A DNA stretch of 64,000 nt from Bacteroidales bacterium (GTDB taxonomy: Bacteria > Bacteroidota > Bacteroidia > Bacteroidales > Muribaculaceae): positions 6,412 through 70,411 of the forward strand of contig DXXK01000030.1 in NCBI GenBank assembly GCA_019416425.1, given 5' to 3'. Below, in pieces: positions 1-8,676 of the stretch (within the stretch, counting starts at the first letter, position 1; the number at the start of each line of letters is the position of its first letter). Under the pieces are notes generated by a model. The model had not been told where the DNA came from, searched no databases, and worked only from the letters and a program-made list of their open reading frames with translations. Both the position numbers and the translations under genes were made by a program.

Positions 1-38
1 CAAGCCAGTCCGGAATTCCGAAACGAATAGAAATTACG

Positions 39-2294
39 ATGAATATGAATAATAATAAGACCCAGGGCGACAAGCTGGCGCGCATCCACAAGAAGGACCT
101 GCCGCGGATGATTATGGAGTTCCTGCAGCGGCAGAGCAAGCAGAGTTTCAACTACAAGCAGATAGCGTACGGCATCGGAGCGACGCATGCGTCGAACCGC
201 ATGGACATCCTGAACGTACTGGACGAGATGTCGGCGGTAGGCGATATAGTTGAGATCGAGTTGGGCAAATACCGTGCGGCGGCCAACCGCGGCACGGAGA
301 ACATCGGCACGTTCGTGCGCCGCAGCAACGGCAAGAACGCCGTGATCGTTGAGGACGAGCAGATCTTCGTGGCCGAACGCAACTCGATGCACGCGCTGAA
401 CGGCGATAAGGTCCGGGTGGTGGTCAGCGCGGCGCGTCGAGGAGCCGAGCCTGAGGCCCAGGTCATCGAGATTGTCGAGGCCAAGGACCAGCAGTTCGTC
501 GGCACCTTGAAGGTTGAGAAGAACTACGCGGCCCTGATACCGGACTCCAGGTTCCTGGCGGCAGACATCATCATCCCTCGCTCCAAGCTGAAGGGTGGCA
601 AGAACGGCGAGAAGGCCGTGGTCCGCATCACGCAGTGGCGTGACGACGAGATGAATCCGCGCGGCGAGATCATCGACATCCTGGGAGCCAAGGGCGACAA
701 CACCGTCGAGATGCACGCCATCCTGGCTGAGTTCGGACTGCCCTATAAATATCCGGAGACCGTGGAGAAGGCTGCCGAGAAGATAGATGCCGGCATCACT
801 CCCGAGGAGGTGGCCAAGCGCGAGGACTTCCGAGGCGTCACCACCTTCACAATCGACCCGCGTGACGCCAAGGACTTCGACGACGCGCTCTCCATCCGTC
901 GTCTGGACAACGGCAACTACGAGGTTGGCGTCCATATCGCCGACGTAACGCACTATGTGCATCCCAACACCATCATCGACCGGGAGGCGCGCAGCCGCGC
1001 CACGTCGGTCTATCTGGTGGACCGCACCATCCCGATGCTGCCCGAGCGTCTGTCCAACGGACTCTGCTCGCTGCGTCCCAACGAGGAGAAGCTGACGTTC
1101 TCCGCCATTTTCGAACTGGACCACAAGGCCAATGTGGTGCGTAGCCGCATAGGCCGTACGGTCATCAAGTCCGACCGCCGCTTCACCTACGAGGAGGCTC
1201 AGGAACGCATCGAGACCGGACAGGGCGACTACGCGGAGGAAATCAACATCCTGAACGGACTGGCCAAGGAACTGCGCCGCCGCCGCTACCAGGAAGGAGC
1301 CCTGGAGTTCGACCGCGCCGAGGTGCGTTTCGAGATTGACGAGACCGGCAAGCCCGTTTCCGTATACTTCAAGGAATCCAAGGATTCCAACAAGCTGATC
1401 GAAGAATTCATGCTTCTGGCCAATCTGACCGTGGCCGAGTCCATAGGCAAGGTGCCCAAGGGGAAGAAGGCGAAGACCTTCGTCTACCGTGTGCATGACA
1501 ATCCGGATCCTGAGAAACTGGCGAACCTGGCACTGATCGCCACCCGGTTCGGGTACAGGCTGGAGACCGACGGCAGCTCGCGCCGCGTGAACCAGAGCGT
1601 GAACCGCCTGCTGCGCGACGTAAAGGGCAAAGGTGAGGAGAACATGCTCTCCATTCTGGCCATCCGCTCTATGGCCAAAGCCAACTATTCCACCGAGAAC
1701 GTGGGTCACTACGGACTGAACATGCCGTACTATACGCACTTCACGTCGCCCATACGCCGCTATCCGGACATGATGGTGCACCGCCTGCTGGCGCGGTATG
1801 CCGAGGGCGCCCGCAGCGTGGACCGCATCAAGACCGAGGAGGAATGCCGCCACAGCTCGGACATGGAGGTCCTGGCCTCGAATGCCGAGCGCGCCTCGAT
1901 ACGCTACAAGCAGGTGGAATACATGCGCGACCGCATGGGCCAGATCTACGAGGGGGTCATCTCCGGCGTGACGGAGTGGGGCTTCTACGTGGAGCTTGAC
2001 GAGTCGATGTGCGAGGGTCTGGTGCCCATCCGCGACCTGGCCGACGACTACTATGACCTGGACGAGAAGAACTACTGCCTGATCGGACGCCGTCATGGCG
2101 TGCGGTATACGCTTGGCGACCGCGTGAAGGTGCAGGTGGCGCGCGCCGACCTGGAGAGCAAGCAGCTGGACTTCGCGCTGATCGACGACAAGGGCAATCC
2201 CAACAAGCCGCTGCGCCCCGATAAGCCGGGCAAGCGCCATGAGGCGAAGTCGGGCAAGCCCCGTAGCCGTGGTGGCAACAAGCGCCGGAAATGA
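39..2294 (+). CDS. rnr: Ribonuclease R (exoribonuclease, RNB family)
   Basis: Processive 3'-to-5' exoribonuclease that degrades structured RNA in the cytoplasm. The 751-residue protein has the usual RNase R order: an N-terminal winged-helix segment (about residues 15-75), OB-type cold-shock domains (about 85-230), the RNB catalytic domain with the acidic motif DPRDAKDFDD (from about 273) that binds the catalytic metals, a C-terminal S1 domain (about 640-715) and a basic tail ending GGNKRRK. The S1 domain, the basic tail and the winged helix favour RNase R over RNase II. The start ATG at 39 leaves a full-length protein. Nothing upstream is visible in the window. Confidence 0.96.
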   Translation: MNMNNNKTQGDKLARIHKKDLPRMIMEFLQRQSKQSFNYKQIAYGIGATHASNRMDILNVLDEMSAVGDIVEIELGKYRAAANRGTENIGTFVRRSNGKNAVIVEDEQIFVAERNSMHALNGDKVRVVVSAARRGAEPEAQVIEIVEAKDQQFVGTLKVEKNYAALIPDSRFLAADIIIPRSKLKGGKNGEKAVVRITQWRDDEMNPRGEIIDILGAKGDNTVEMHAILAEFGLPYKYPETVEKAAEKIDAGITPEEVAKREDFRGVTTFTIDPRDAKDFDDALSIRRLDNGNYEVGVHIADVTHYVHPNTIIDREARSRATSVYLVDRTIPMLPERLSNGLCSLRPNEEKLTFSAIFELDHKANVVRSRIGRTVIKSDRRFTYEEAQERIETGQGDYAEEINILNGLAKELRRRRYQEGALEFDRAEVRFEIDETGKPVSVYFKESKDSNKLIEEFMLLANLTVAESIGKVPKGKKAKTFVYRVHDNPDPEKLANLALIATRFGYRLETDGSSRRVNQSVNRLLRDVKGKGEENMLSILAIRSMAKANYSTENVGHYGLNMPYYTHFTSPIRRYPDMMVHRLLARYAEGARSVDRIKTEEECRHSSDMEVLASNAERASIRYKQVEYMRDRMGQIYEGVISGVTEWGFYVELDESMCEGLVPIRDLADDYYDLDEKNYCLIGRRHGVRYTLGDRVKVQVARADLESKQLDFALIDDKGNPNKPLRPDKPGKRHEAKSGKPRSRGGNKRRK

Positions 2295-2394
2295 GGGCCT
2301 CAGCACAGAGGTAACCTCGGCTTCCGCCCCAGCACAGATAGAAAGGGCGAAAAGGAGGGAATTAAGTATTTTTAATATCTTTTTTGGTGCAAAA

Positions 2395-2426
2395 TTTGGC
2401 CGGAATCAAAAAAAGTTGTAATTTTG
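2395..2426 (+). promoter_or_regulatory. Bacteroidetes promoter of the SRP RNA / tRNA-Thr unit
   Basis: TTTG at 2395-2398, exactly 20 bases, then TAATTTTG at 2419-2426. This matches the Bacteroidetes -33/-7 consensus (TTTG, 19-21 bases, TAnnTTTG). The expected start point is about 2431-2433, which is where the paired RNA stem below begins. Confidence 0.75.
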
Positions 2427-2430
2427 TGCC

Positions 2431-2528
2431 CGGGTGAGTCCTGGACGACCAGCTCCCCGTTAATCCCCCAGGTCTTGACCGAAGCAAGGGTAGCGGGTTG
2501 TAGCGGTGCGATGCAGATAGCTCGCCCA
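2431..2528 (+). ncRNA. ffs: Signal recognition particle RNA (small bacterial type, 4.5S-like)
   Basis: A rod-shaped RNA of about 98 bases can be drawn. The ends pair (GGGTGAG at 2432-2438 with CTCGCCC at 2521-2527, one G-U), inner helices include CCCGTTA with TAGCGGG, and the apical region carries CAGGTC followed shortly by GAAGCAAGG. This resembles the conserved CAGGTC...GGAAGCA apex that binds Ffh in bacterial SRP RNA. The apical loop differs from the usual GGAA tetraloop, so the call rests on overall fold, motif and size. The gene sits 3 bases before tRNA-Thr with no terminator between. Confidence 0.72.
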
Positions 2529-2531
2529 TCT

Positions 2532-2605
2532 GCCTCTTTAGCTCAGTTGGCCAGAGCACGTGATTTGTAATCTCGGGGTCGTTGGTTCGAATCCGACAAG
2601 AGGCT
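2532..2605 (+). tRNA. tRNA-Thr (anticodon TGT)
   Basis: A 74-base cloverleaf: acceptor GCCTCTT pairs perfectly with AAGAGGC (2598-2604), discriminator T, D-arm with AGCTCAGTTGG, anticodon loop TTTGTAA giving TGT (reads ACA), and T-arm with GGTTCGAATCC. CCA is not encoded. It follows the SRP RNA candidate by 3 bases and is followed by a strong terminator, so the two are probably transcribed together. Confidence 0.95.
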
Positions 2606-2610
2606 CAAAA

Positions 2611-2645
2611 GGGACCAGGCTTACAGCTTGGTCCCAATTTTTTTG
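2611..2645 (+). terminator. Rho-independent terminator after tRNA-Thr
   Basis: GGGACCAGGCT pairs with AGCTTGGTCCC (wobbles allowed) around a short loop, followed by AATTTTTTTT. It ends the SRP RNA/tRNA-Thr unit. Confidence 0.85.
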
Positions 2646-2656
2646 TTGGATTGACC

Positions 2657-2716
2657 GGAATTAATCAGGACTAATCGGGATTCATCAAGATTAATCGGGA
2701 TTTAGCCGAATTAATA
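2657..2716 (+). repeat. Degenerate 10-base tandem repeat
   Basis: Five to six imperfect copies of a 10-base unit close to GGGATTAATC run head to tail from 2657 to about 2716, immediately before the DUF4286 gene. No coding function is seen. It may be a short variable repeat or spacer. Confidence 0.6.
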
Positions 2717-2731
2717 AGCGAAATCAGGAAT

Positions 2732-3046
2732 ATGTTGATACACAACACTACATTCATGATGGAGCCGGGCAGGGAGTCGGAATTCCTGCAGTGGTTCCGT
2801 ACACAGATGCCGGAACTGACAGGTGACGGAACGGCACCGCGGCTGTCGGCGCTGCGGATGGCAGCAGGCCAGGAGGCCGGGGAAGAGCAGGCCCATAGCA
2901 TGGCCTTCCAGATGGAGTTCGACGACATCGTCAGTCTCGTTCAATGGGCCGACGGTCCTCTCCAGTCCGTGGCGATGCGCTTCATGAAGCATTTCGGGCC
3001 GAACGCAGTCTTCTTCACTTCCGTCTTCGAGACTATCCCACTGTGA
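2732..3046 (+). CDS. DUF4286 family protein
   Basis: Small 104-residue protein that begins MLIHNTTFMMEPGRESEFL. This pattern (a short strand with N-T-T-F, then a helix with a conserved W-F) is typical of the DUF4286 family, a small ferredoxin-fold-like cytoplasmic protein of unknown role found in Bacteroidetes. No signal peptide or membrane segment is seen. It lies 68 bases upstream of ruvC on the same strand, an arrangement I recall from related genomes, but no shared function can be inferred. A tandem repeat precedes the start codon. Confidence 0.75.
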   Translation: MLIHNTTFMMEPGRESEFLQWFRTQMPELTGDGTAPRLSALRMAAGQEAGEEQAHSMAFQMEFDDIVSLVQWADGPLQSVAMRFMKHFGPNAVFFTSVFETIPL

Positions 3047-3114
3047 CTGTTCACATCATTCCCCACCTCCCATAAATCCCATAACCCCCCCATAAACTCA
3101 AGAATCTCCACCCT

Positions 3115-3696
3115 ATGCCGGAACTTAAGAAATACGACCGCGTCATCATGGGCATCGATCCGGGAACCCGCATCATGGGCTACGGGCTGCTCGGCATTGC
3201 CGGCCGCAAGCCGGAGGTGATAGTGATGGGTGTGATCAAGCTGGACAAGCTTGAGAGCCACTACATGCGGCTGCACCGCATCTATGAGCGTGTCCTGGGC
3301 CTTGTGGCGCAGTATCTGCCCGACGAGGTGGCGCTGGAGGCACCATTCTTCGGCAAGAACGTCCAGTCCATGCTAAAGCTGGGACGGGCTCAAGGTGTGG
3401 CAATGGCCGCATGTCTGGCACGTGACGTGCCCATCGCCGAATATGCCCCACGTCTCATCAAGATGGCCGTGACCGGGAACGGACAGGCCAGCAAGGAGCA
3501 GGTGGCGAACATGCTGCGGCATCTGTTGGGCCTGTCGGCCGACCAGATGCCCGATTTCCTCGATGCAACAGACGCCCTGGCCGTGGCACTGACCCATTTC
3601 TACGAAACCTCCAAGCCGTCGTTGCCCAAAGGCCCGAAATCCTGGGAGGACTTTATTGCAAAAAATCCCGACAAAATTGCGCCAAGACGCAAATAA
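3115..3696 (+). CDS. ruvC: Holliday junction resolvase RuvC
   Basis: Crossover junction endodeoxyribonuclease that cuts four-way DNA junctions during recombination and repair, normally with RuvAB. The 193-residue protein has the RNase H-like fold and all four catalytic acids: D15 in GIDPGT, E75 in ALEAPF, D150 and D153 in DATDALAVALTH. The length is slightly longer than the usual 160-180 residues because of a basic C-terminal tail. The start ATG at 3115 places the GIDPGT strand at the expected position. RuvA and RuvB are not in the window. Confidence 0.96.
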   Translation: MPELKKYDRVIMGIDPGTRIMGYGLLGIAGRKPEVIVMGVIKLDKLESHYMRLHRIYERVLGLVAQYLPDEVALEAPFFGKNVQSMLKLGRAQGVAMAACLARDVPIAEYAPRLIKMAVTGNGQASKEQVANMLRHLLGLSADQMPDFLDATDALAVALTHFYETSKPSLPKGPKSWEDFIAKNPDKIAPRRK

Positions 3697-3751
3697 TTGT
3701 TCCTGAAAGGACCCTGATTGTTAAAATTTATTTATTTCGTTATATAAAATG

Positions 3752-3783
3752 TTTTAAATTTTGGCAAAATATCCATATCTTTG
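3752..3783 (+). promoter_or_regulatory. Probable deoC promoter
   Basis: TATCTTTG at 3776-3783 fits the Bacteroidetes -7 consensus TAnnTTTG. A weak TTTT stands 20 bases upstream (3752-3755). Transcription would begin about 3790, giving a leader of roughly 100 bases that contains GC-rich inverted repeats (GGCGG with CCGCC at about 3821-3840). Confidence 0.55.
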
Positions 3784-3889
3784 CAGACTGACAGCGCGGG
3801 TATTTGTTAATACATGAAAGGCGGTCATACCCAACCGCCGCGGCCGCTGACTGCATTCAATACCATTAAAAACATAAATCAAGATAGAT

Positions 3890-4768
3890 ATGGACAGATA
3901 CCATCAGGCGATAGGCAACAGCAAGGTAGTCGGTGACGACACCACGGTTGCCGCCGAAGTAGCCAAGATAGTAGACAAGGCATCGCAGTATGCCAATCCT
4001 GAAGTATTCAAGTTCCTGTTGAACTCCATCGACCTGACCACGCTGAGCAGCGAGGATTCGGACCGCAGCGTCGCCAAGTTCACCAACCGTGTCAATGATT
4101 TCGACGCGGAGTACCCGCAGTACGGCCATGTCGCCGCCATCTGTGTCTATTCCAATTTCGCCGAGGTTGTCAAGGACCATCTTGACGTAGACGGCGTTGA
4201 TGTATGCGTGGTTGCGGGGTGTTTCCCCTCCAGCCAGACGTTCACGGCCGTGAAGGTGGCCGACGTGGCACTGGCGGTGGAGGCCGGCGCGCAGGAAGTT
4301 GACGTTGTGCTGAACCTTGGCATGTTCCGCGACGAGAACTACGAGGAGCTTTGCGACGAGCTGATCGAGCTGAAGCATACGGCCAAGGACGCCCGTCTGA
4401 AGGTGATTCTGGAGACCGGGGCGCTGAAGACGGCCGAGGCTATCAAGCGCGCGTCGATCCTGGCCATGTACTGCGACGCCGACTTCATAAAGACATCGAC
4501 GGGCAAGATCTACCCCGGCGCGTCGCTGGAGGCCGCGTACGTGATGTGCCGGTGCATCAAGGAATACTACGAGCAGACAGGGCGCCGCGTAGGTTTCAAG
4601 GCCGCAGGCGGTATCCGTACCACTCAGGACGCGCTGAACTACTACGCCGTAGTCAAGGAGGTCCTGGGCGACGAGTGGCTTAACGCCGACCTGTTCCGTC
4701 TGGGTGCCTCCAGCCTGGCCAACGCCGTGCTGAGCAGCCTGGAGGACCGCGAAATCAAGTTCTTCTGA
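3890..4768 (+). CDS. deoC: Deoxyribose-phosphate aldolase
   Basis: Class I aldolase that splits 2-deoxyribose 5-phosphate into glyceraldehyde 3-phosphate and acetaldehyde, the last step in using the sugar of DNA nucleosides. The 292-residue protein carries the Schiff-base lysine in DFIKTSTGK (K201) and the second active-site lysine in GFKAAGGIR (K237). It is of the longer DeoC type. It is cytoplasmic. It stands 22 bases before a secreted nuclease and upstream of a TonB receptor, lipoproteins and endonucleases, which suggests that its substrate may come from imported DNA fragments; that link is inference. Confidence 0.95.
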   Translation: MDRYHQAIGNSKVVGDDTTVAAEVAKIVDKASQYANPEVFKFLLNSIDLTTLSSEDSDRSVAKFTNRVNDFDAEYPQYGHVAAICVYSNFAEVVKDHLDVDGVDVCVVAGCFPSSQTFTAVKVADVALAVEAGAQEVDVVLNLGMFRDENYEELCDELIELKHTAKDARLKVILETGALKTAEAIKRASILAMYCDADFIKTSTGKIYPGASLEAAYVMCRCIKEYYEQTGRRVGFKAAGGIRTTQDALNYYAVVKEVLGDEWLNADLFRLGASSLANAVLSSLEDREIKFF

Positions 4769-4790
4769 CCCTAACCGTTCGCACAACACA

Positions 4791-5846
4791 ATGGGAAGAT
4801 TCTGTACGGCATGTATGGTGCTGGCACTCGTCGTGGCGGGTGTGGTGCCGGCAAGCGCCAAGAAGGTGGCCACCTACGGCATCGCTTTCTATAATCTGGA
4901 GAACCTGTTCGACACCATCAACAACAACGGGAAGTACGACTTCGAGTTCAGCCCCGAGGGAAGCTACCGCTGGGACGGTAAGAAATACAGGGCGAAGCTC
5001 GACAAGTTAGGATACGCCATCTCGCAGATGACTACCAAGACCACTCCGGAAGGACCGGCGGTGATCGGCATGAGCGAGATCGAGAACATCACGGTCATGG
5101 AGGACCTGGTGAACAACACCTACATTAGGGAGCGTGGCTATAAGATCGTTCATCACGACAGTCCGGACCGTCGTGGCGTGGACGTGGGACTGATCTACAA
5201 TCCCAGGTTCTTCCGCGTGCTGAACACCACGAACCACACGCTGGCGATTCCGGAGCTGCCCAACTTCCGCACGCGCGACCAGATGTGCGTAGTGGGACTG
5301 TTGGGCAACAAGATTGCGGGCTACAGCCGTGTGGCGGTGATCGTGAACCATTGGCCCAGCCGCCGAGGCGGGGAGAAGGAGAGCAGCTGGCTGCGCGAGG
5401 CCGCGGCCTCGCTGACCCGGCACATCTGCGACTCGCTCTACAAGGTGGACCCCAAGATGGGCGTGGTGGTGATGGGCGACCTGAACGACGACCCCTTCAA
5501 CAAGTCCGTGAGTCAGATCTTAGGAGCGGTCAGGAATGTCAAGAACACCAAGGACGGAGGTTTCTACAACCCCTTCTGGGAGAAGCTTGACAAGGGCATA
5601 GGCTCCTACATCTACCGTGGCGGCTGGAACCTGTTCGACCAGATCATCGTGAACAAGAACCTGGTTGACGGCGCGTGCGGGGTGAAGTACCTGGGCGCTG
5701 AGGTACTGAACAAGCAGTTCCTGATCCAGCAGGACGGCCAGTACAAGGGTTATCCGCTGCGCAACTTCGCCAGCGGCGTATGGAAGGACGGCTATTCGGA
5801 CCATCTGCCCACGGAGATCTTCGTGGTGCGCGAGGTGGAGGAATGA
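4791..5846 (+). CDS. Secreted endonuclease/exonuclease/phosphatase (EEP) family protein
   Basis: A 351-residue protein with an N-terminal signal peptide (hydrophobic to about residue 23, ending ASA). The mature part has every EEP (DNase I-like) motif in order: YNLENLF, MSEIEN (metal-binding Glu), NHWPSR, GDLNDDP and SDHLP (catalytic His). Such enzymes cut DNA or RNA phosphodiesters, less often phospholipids or inositol phosphates. Location is periplasm or outside. It lies between deoC and a TonB receptor, 22 and 34 bases away, in what looks like one operon. Nuclease activity is the best guess from the neighbouring endonuclease I genes. Confidence 0.88.
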   Translation: MGRFCTACMVLALVVAGVVPASAKKVATYGIAFYNLENLFDTINNNGKYDFEFSPEGSYRWDGKKYRAKLDKLGYAISQMTTKTTPEGPAVIGMSEIENITVMEDLVNNTYIRERGYKIVHHDSPDRRGVDVGLIYNPRFFRVLNTTNHTLAIPELPNFRTRDQMCVVGLLGNKIAGYSRVAVIVNHWPSRRGGEKESSWLREAAASLTRHICDSLYKVDPKMGVVVMGDLNDDPFNKSVSQILGAVRNVKNTKDGGFYNPFWEKLDKGIGSYIYRGGWNLFDQIIVNKNLVDGACGVKYLGAEVLNKQFLIQQDGQYKGYPLRNFASGVWKDGYSDHLPTEIFVVREVEE

Positions 5847-5880
5847 AAATAGAATATCAACAACTCAGCTCAACAATAGA

Positions 5881-8664
5881 ATGCGAATACAACTGATAAT
5901 TCTGATGCTGTTGGCCACGGTATTGCCGGGGCTGGCGGCGACCGGAGTGAAGGGAACGTTGCTCAACGCCCGGACAGGGGCGCCTGTAGCGGACGCCACC
6001 GTGCTGCTCAGCGACCAGGGAATCGTGGTGGCCAGCGGCTCGGACGGCGTGTTCACCATCTCCAACGCCCAGGTAGGCAAGGATGTCCTGGAAATCATAG
6101 CCTCAGGTTTCGAAGACATGTACGTCGACGTGGACATCGTCGACGGTCTTGTCCGGAACGTAGGCGACATCAAGCTGACGCCCGCCGGATTCGACGCCTC
6201 GGCGCTCAATTCGGACAATCTGCTGTTCAACGAGGAGGAGCTTCTGGACGACGAAGGCCTGAGCCAGTCCGTGGGGACAATCCAGGGAGCCACTGACGAC
6301 GTCTACTACCAGGCGGCCAATTTCAAGTTCAGCACCATGCGCTTCCGCATGCGCGGTCTGGACCAGAACTGGCAGGCGGGCTACGTGAACGGCTTCAACT
6401 TCAACGACGCCATGCGCGGCCGCTTCAACTACTCGCAGTTCGGCGGCATGACCAGCAGCGCCTTCCGATCCAAGACAACCGATATCGGCCTGGCTCCCGC
6501 GTCTTACGGTTTCGGTGACGTGGGCGGCTCCACCAACATCACCACCTACGCATCCGAGTATGCTCCCGGTTGGCGAGGCAACCTGTCGTACACCAACTCC
6601 AACTATATGCTGCGCGCCATGCTGCAGTACTCCACCGGCCTCAACAAGCACGGCTGGGCGTTCACGGCATCCATCATAGGCCGCTACGCTCCGGAGGGAG
6701 TGATTGAGGGTACGTTCTACAACAGCTTCGGATACTTCCTGTCGCTGCAGAAGGTGTTCAACGAGCATCACAGCCTGAACATCTCCACGTGGGGCGCGCC
6801 AACACAGCGCGCCACCAATGCCGCGGCCACGCAGGAGGCCTACGACCTGGCCGGATCAAACCTGTACAACCCCAGCTGGGGCTACCTGAACGGCAAGAAG
6901 AAGAGCTCGCGCATCGTGGAGAGCTTCGACCCCACCGTCCTGGTGAACTGGATCTGGAAACCCAAGATGGGCGTCCAGCTCAACACCGGACTGGGCTTCC
7001 GCAGCTCCAACTACTCCAGCTCCGCCATCCAGTTCTACATGGCCCCGGACCCCAAGCCCGACTACTACCGCAACCTGCCGAGCTACTACGCGCCGACCGC
7101 CGACCGTGACCTGGATCCCGACCTGTTCGCCGCCCAGCTGGCGCAGCAGCAATTCGTGGCCGACTGGTGGGGCGGTGACAAGGCCCACCGTCAGATCAAC
7201 TGGGACAACATCTACCAGATCAATATCCAGAACCGTACACAGTACGACCGCGACCCCGAGCTGGTGGGACAGTCCAGCTACATCCTGGAGGACCGCCACA
7301 GCAACTTCACGCAGTGGATGCTCAACTCCAATCTGGACTACCGTCTGAGCGACAACATGACCATGCAGGGCGGCCTGAGCTTCGACTACACCGACGGCCA
7401 CTACTACAAGACCGTCCGCGACCTGCTGGGCGGCGAGTTCTGGCGTGACGTGGACAACTTCGCAGAGCGCGACTTCGCCGGCGACGTCAACATCATGCAG
7501 AACGACATGCGCAACCCCAACCGCAGGGTCTACAAGGGCGACACGTTCGGCTACGACTACAACATCCGCAACTACCACGGACGTCTGTGGATACAGAACC
7601 AGGTCAACACTGCCCACTTCAACGTGAATTACGGCCTGGAGTACAATCTGGTCAGCTTCATGCGCCACGGCAACATGCAGAACGGCCGTGCGCCCGAGAA
7701 CTCGCTGGGCGACGGCAAGATCCACACCTTCAACACGGGCGCGATGAAACTGGGCGCCACCTGGAAGATTGACGGCCGCAACTACATCACCGCGCATTAC
7801 GGCATGGGTAACCGCGCCCCTCTTCCCAACGACGCATATGTGTCACCGCGTACCAAGGACGACGCGGTCTCCAACCTGAAGGCCGAGAAGTACATCAGCG
7901 CCGACCTGAGCTACACCTGGAACTACAACCGTTTCCGCGGCAGCCTCACCGCCTTCCTGACCCACACCTGGGACGGCATGAAGCGCTCCAACTTCTACGA
8001 CTACGAGGCCAATTCCTTCATGAACTACGCCATCTCCGGCATGGAGACCGAGATGAAAGGTATCGAACTCGGTATGGAGTACAAGATCCTGAGCAACCTG
8101 TCGGTCACCGCCGCCGGCACCCTGGCACGCTACCAGTACAAGAACAACCCGATGGGCACGCGCAGCTACGAGAACGGCTCAAAGGATGACATAGAGCGTC
8201 GCCTGTATTACAAGAACTATCGTATAGGCGGCACTCCCCAGCAGGTGTACAGCCTGGCCGTGAACTACAACATCAAACAGTGGTTCTTCGAGGTCAACGC
8301 GCAGTGGTTCGGCGACACATGGTTCGAGATTTCGCCCGCGCGTCACGAGGAGATGCCGGGGCTGTGGAAGTTCTGCGACACCGAGGAGGAGTACAGGCGC
8401 CGCCGCGACGAGATCGCCTACCAGGACAAGCTGAATTCCGAATGGGTTGTGAACGCGTCGGTCGGCAAGGTTGTCTACACCAAGTTCGGCTCCGTCAACT
8501 TCAACCTGAGCGTCAACAACCTGCTGAACAACCGCAACATCCAGACGGGCGGCTGGCAGGAAGGTAAGTTCGACTATACAAACTACAACGTCAACAAGTT
8601 CCCCAACAAGATCTGGTATGCCCAGGGCATCCGGGTTTACTTCAACGTTGGCATCCGCTTCTAA
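5881..8664 (+). CDS. TonB-dependent outer membrane receptor with carboxypeptidase-like N-terminal domain
   Basis: Outer-membrane active transporter of 927 residues. A signal peptide (residues 1-20) is followed by a carboxypeptidase regulatory-like beta domain (about 22-95, GVKGTLLNARTGAPVADATV) and a plug with FRMRGLDQNW and GFGDVGGSTNI. A long beta-barrel rich in Tyr/Asn/Trp follows and ends in Phe (VYFNVGIRF). It is not followed by a SusD homologue, so it is not a classical polysaccharide system. The next two genes are lipoprotein candidates that could act as its surface partners. The substrate may be oligonucleotides, judged only from neighbouring nucleases. Confidence 0.9.
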   Translation: MRIQLIILMLLATVLPGLAATGVKGTLLNARTGAPVADATVLLSDQGIVVASGSDGVFTISNAQVGKDVLEIIASGFEDMYVDVDIVDGLVRNVGDIKLTPAGFDASALNSDNLLFNEEELLDDEGLSQSVGTIQGATDDVYYQAANFKFSTMRFRMRGLDQNWQAGYVNGFNFNDAMRGRFNYSQFGGMTSSAFRSKTTDIGLAPASYGFGDVGGSTNITTYASEYAPGWRGNLSYTNSNYMLRAMLQYSTGLNKHGWAFTASIIGRYAPEGVIEGTFYNSFGYFLSLQKVFNEHHSLNISTWGAPTQRATNAAATQEAYDLAGSNLYNPSWGYLNGKKKSSRIVESFDPTVLVNWIWKPKMGVQLNTGLGFRSSNYSSSAIQFYMAPDPKPDYYRNLPSYYAPTADRDLDPDLFAAQLAQQQFVADWWGGDKAHRQINWDNIYQINIQNRTQYDRDPELVGQSSYILEDRHSNFTQWMLNSNLDYRLSDNMTMQGGLSFDYTDGHYYKTVRDLLGGEFWRDVDNFAERDFAGDVNIMQNDMRNPNRRVYKGDTFGYDYNIRNYHGRLWIQNQVNTAHFNVNYGLEYNLVSFMRHGNMQNGRAPENSLGDGKIHTFNTGAMKLGATWKIDGRNYITAHYGMGNRAPLPNDAYVSPRTKDDAVSNLKAEKYISADLSYTWNYNRFRGSLTAFLTHTWDGMKRSNFYDYEANSFMNYAISGMETEMKGIELGMEYKILSNLSVTAAGTLARYQYKNNPMGTRSYENGSKDDIERRLYYKNYRIGGTPQQVYSLAVNYNIKQWFFEVNAQWFGDTWFEISPARHEEMPGLWKFCDTEEEYRRRRDEIAYQDKLNSEWVVNASVGKVVYTKFGSVNFNLSVNNLLNNRNIQTGGWQEGKFDYTNYNVNKFPNKIWYAQGIRVYFNVGIRF

Positions 8665-8676
8665 ACCTCAACGACT

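Noticed and set aside
3866..4873. A 335-codon minus-strand frame opposite deoC
   Set aside because: It has no motifs and the deoC active-site lysines are on the other strand.
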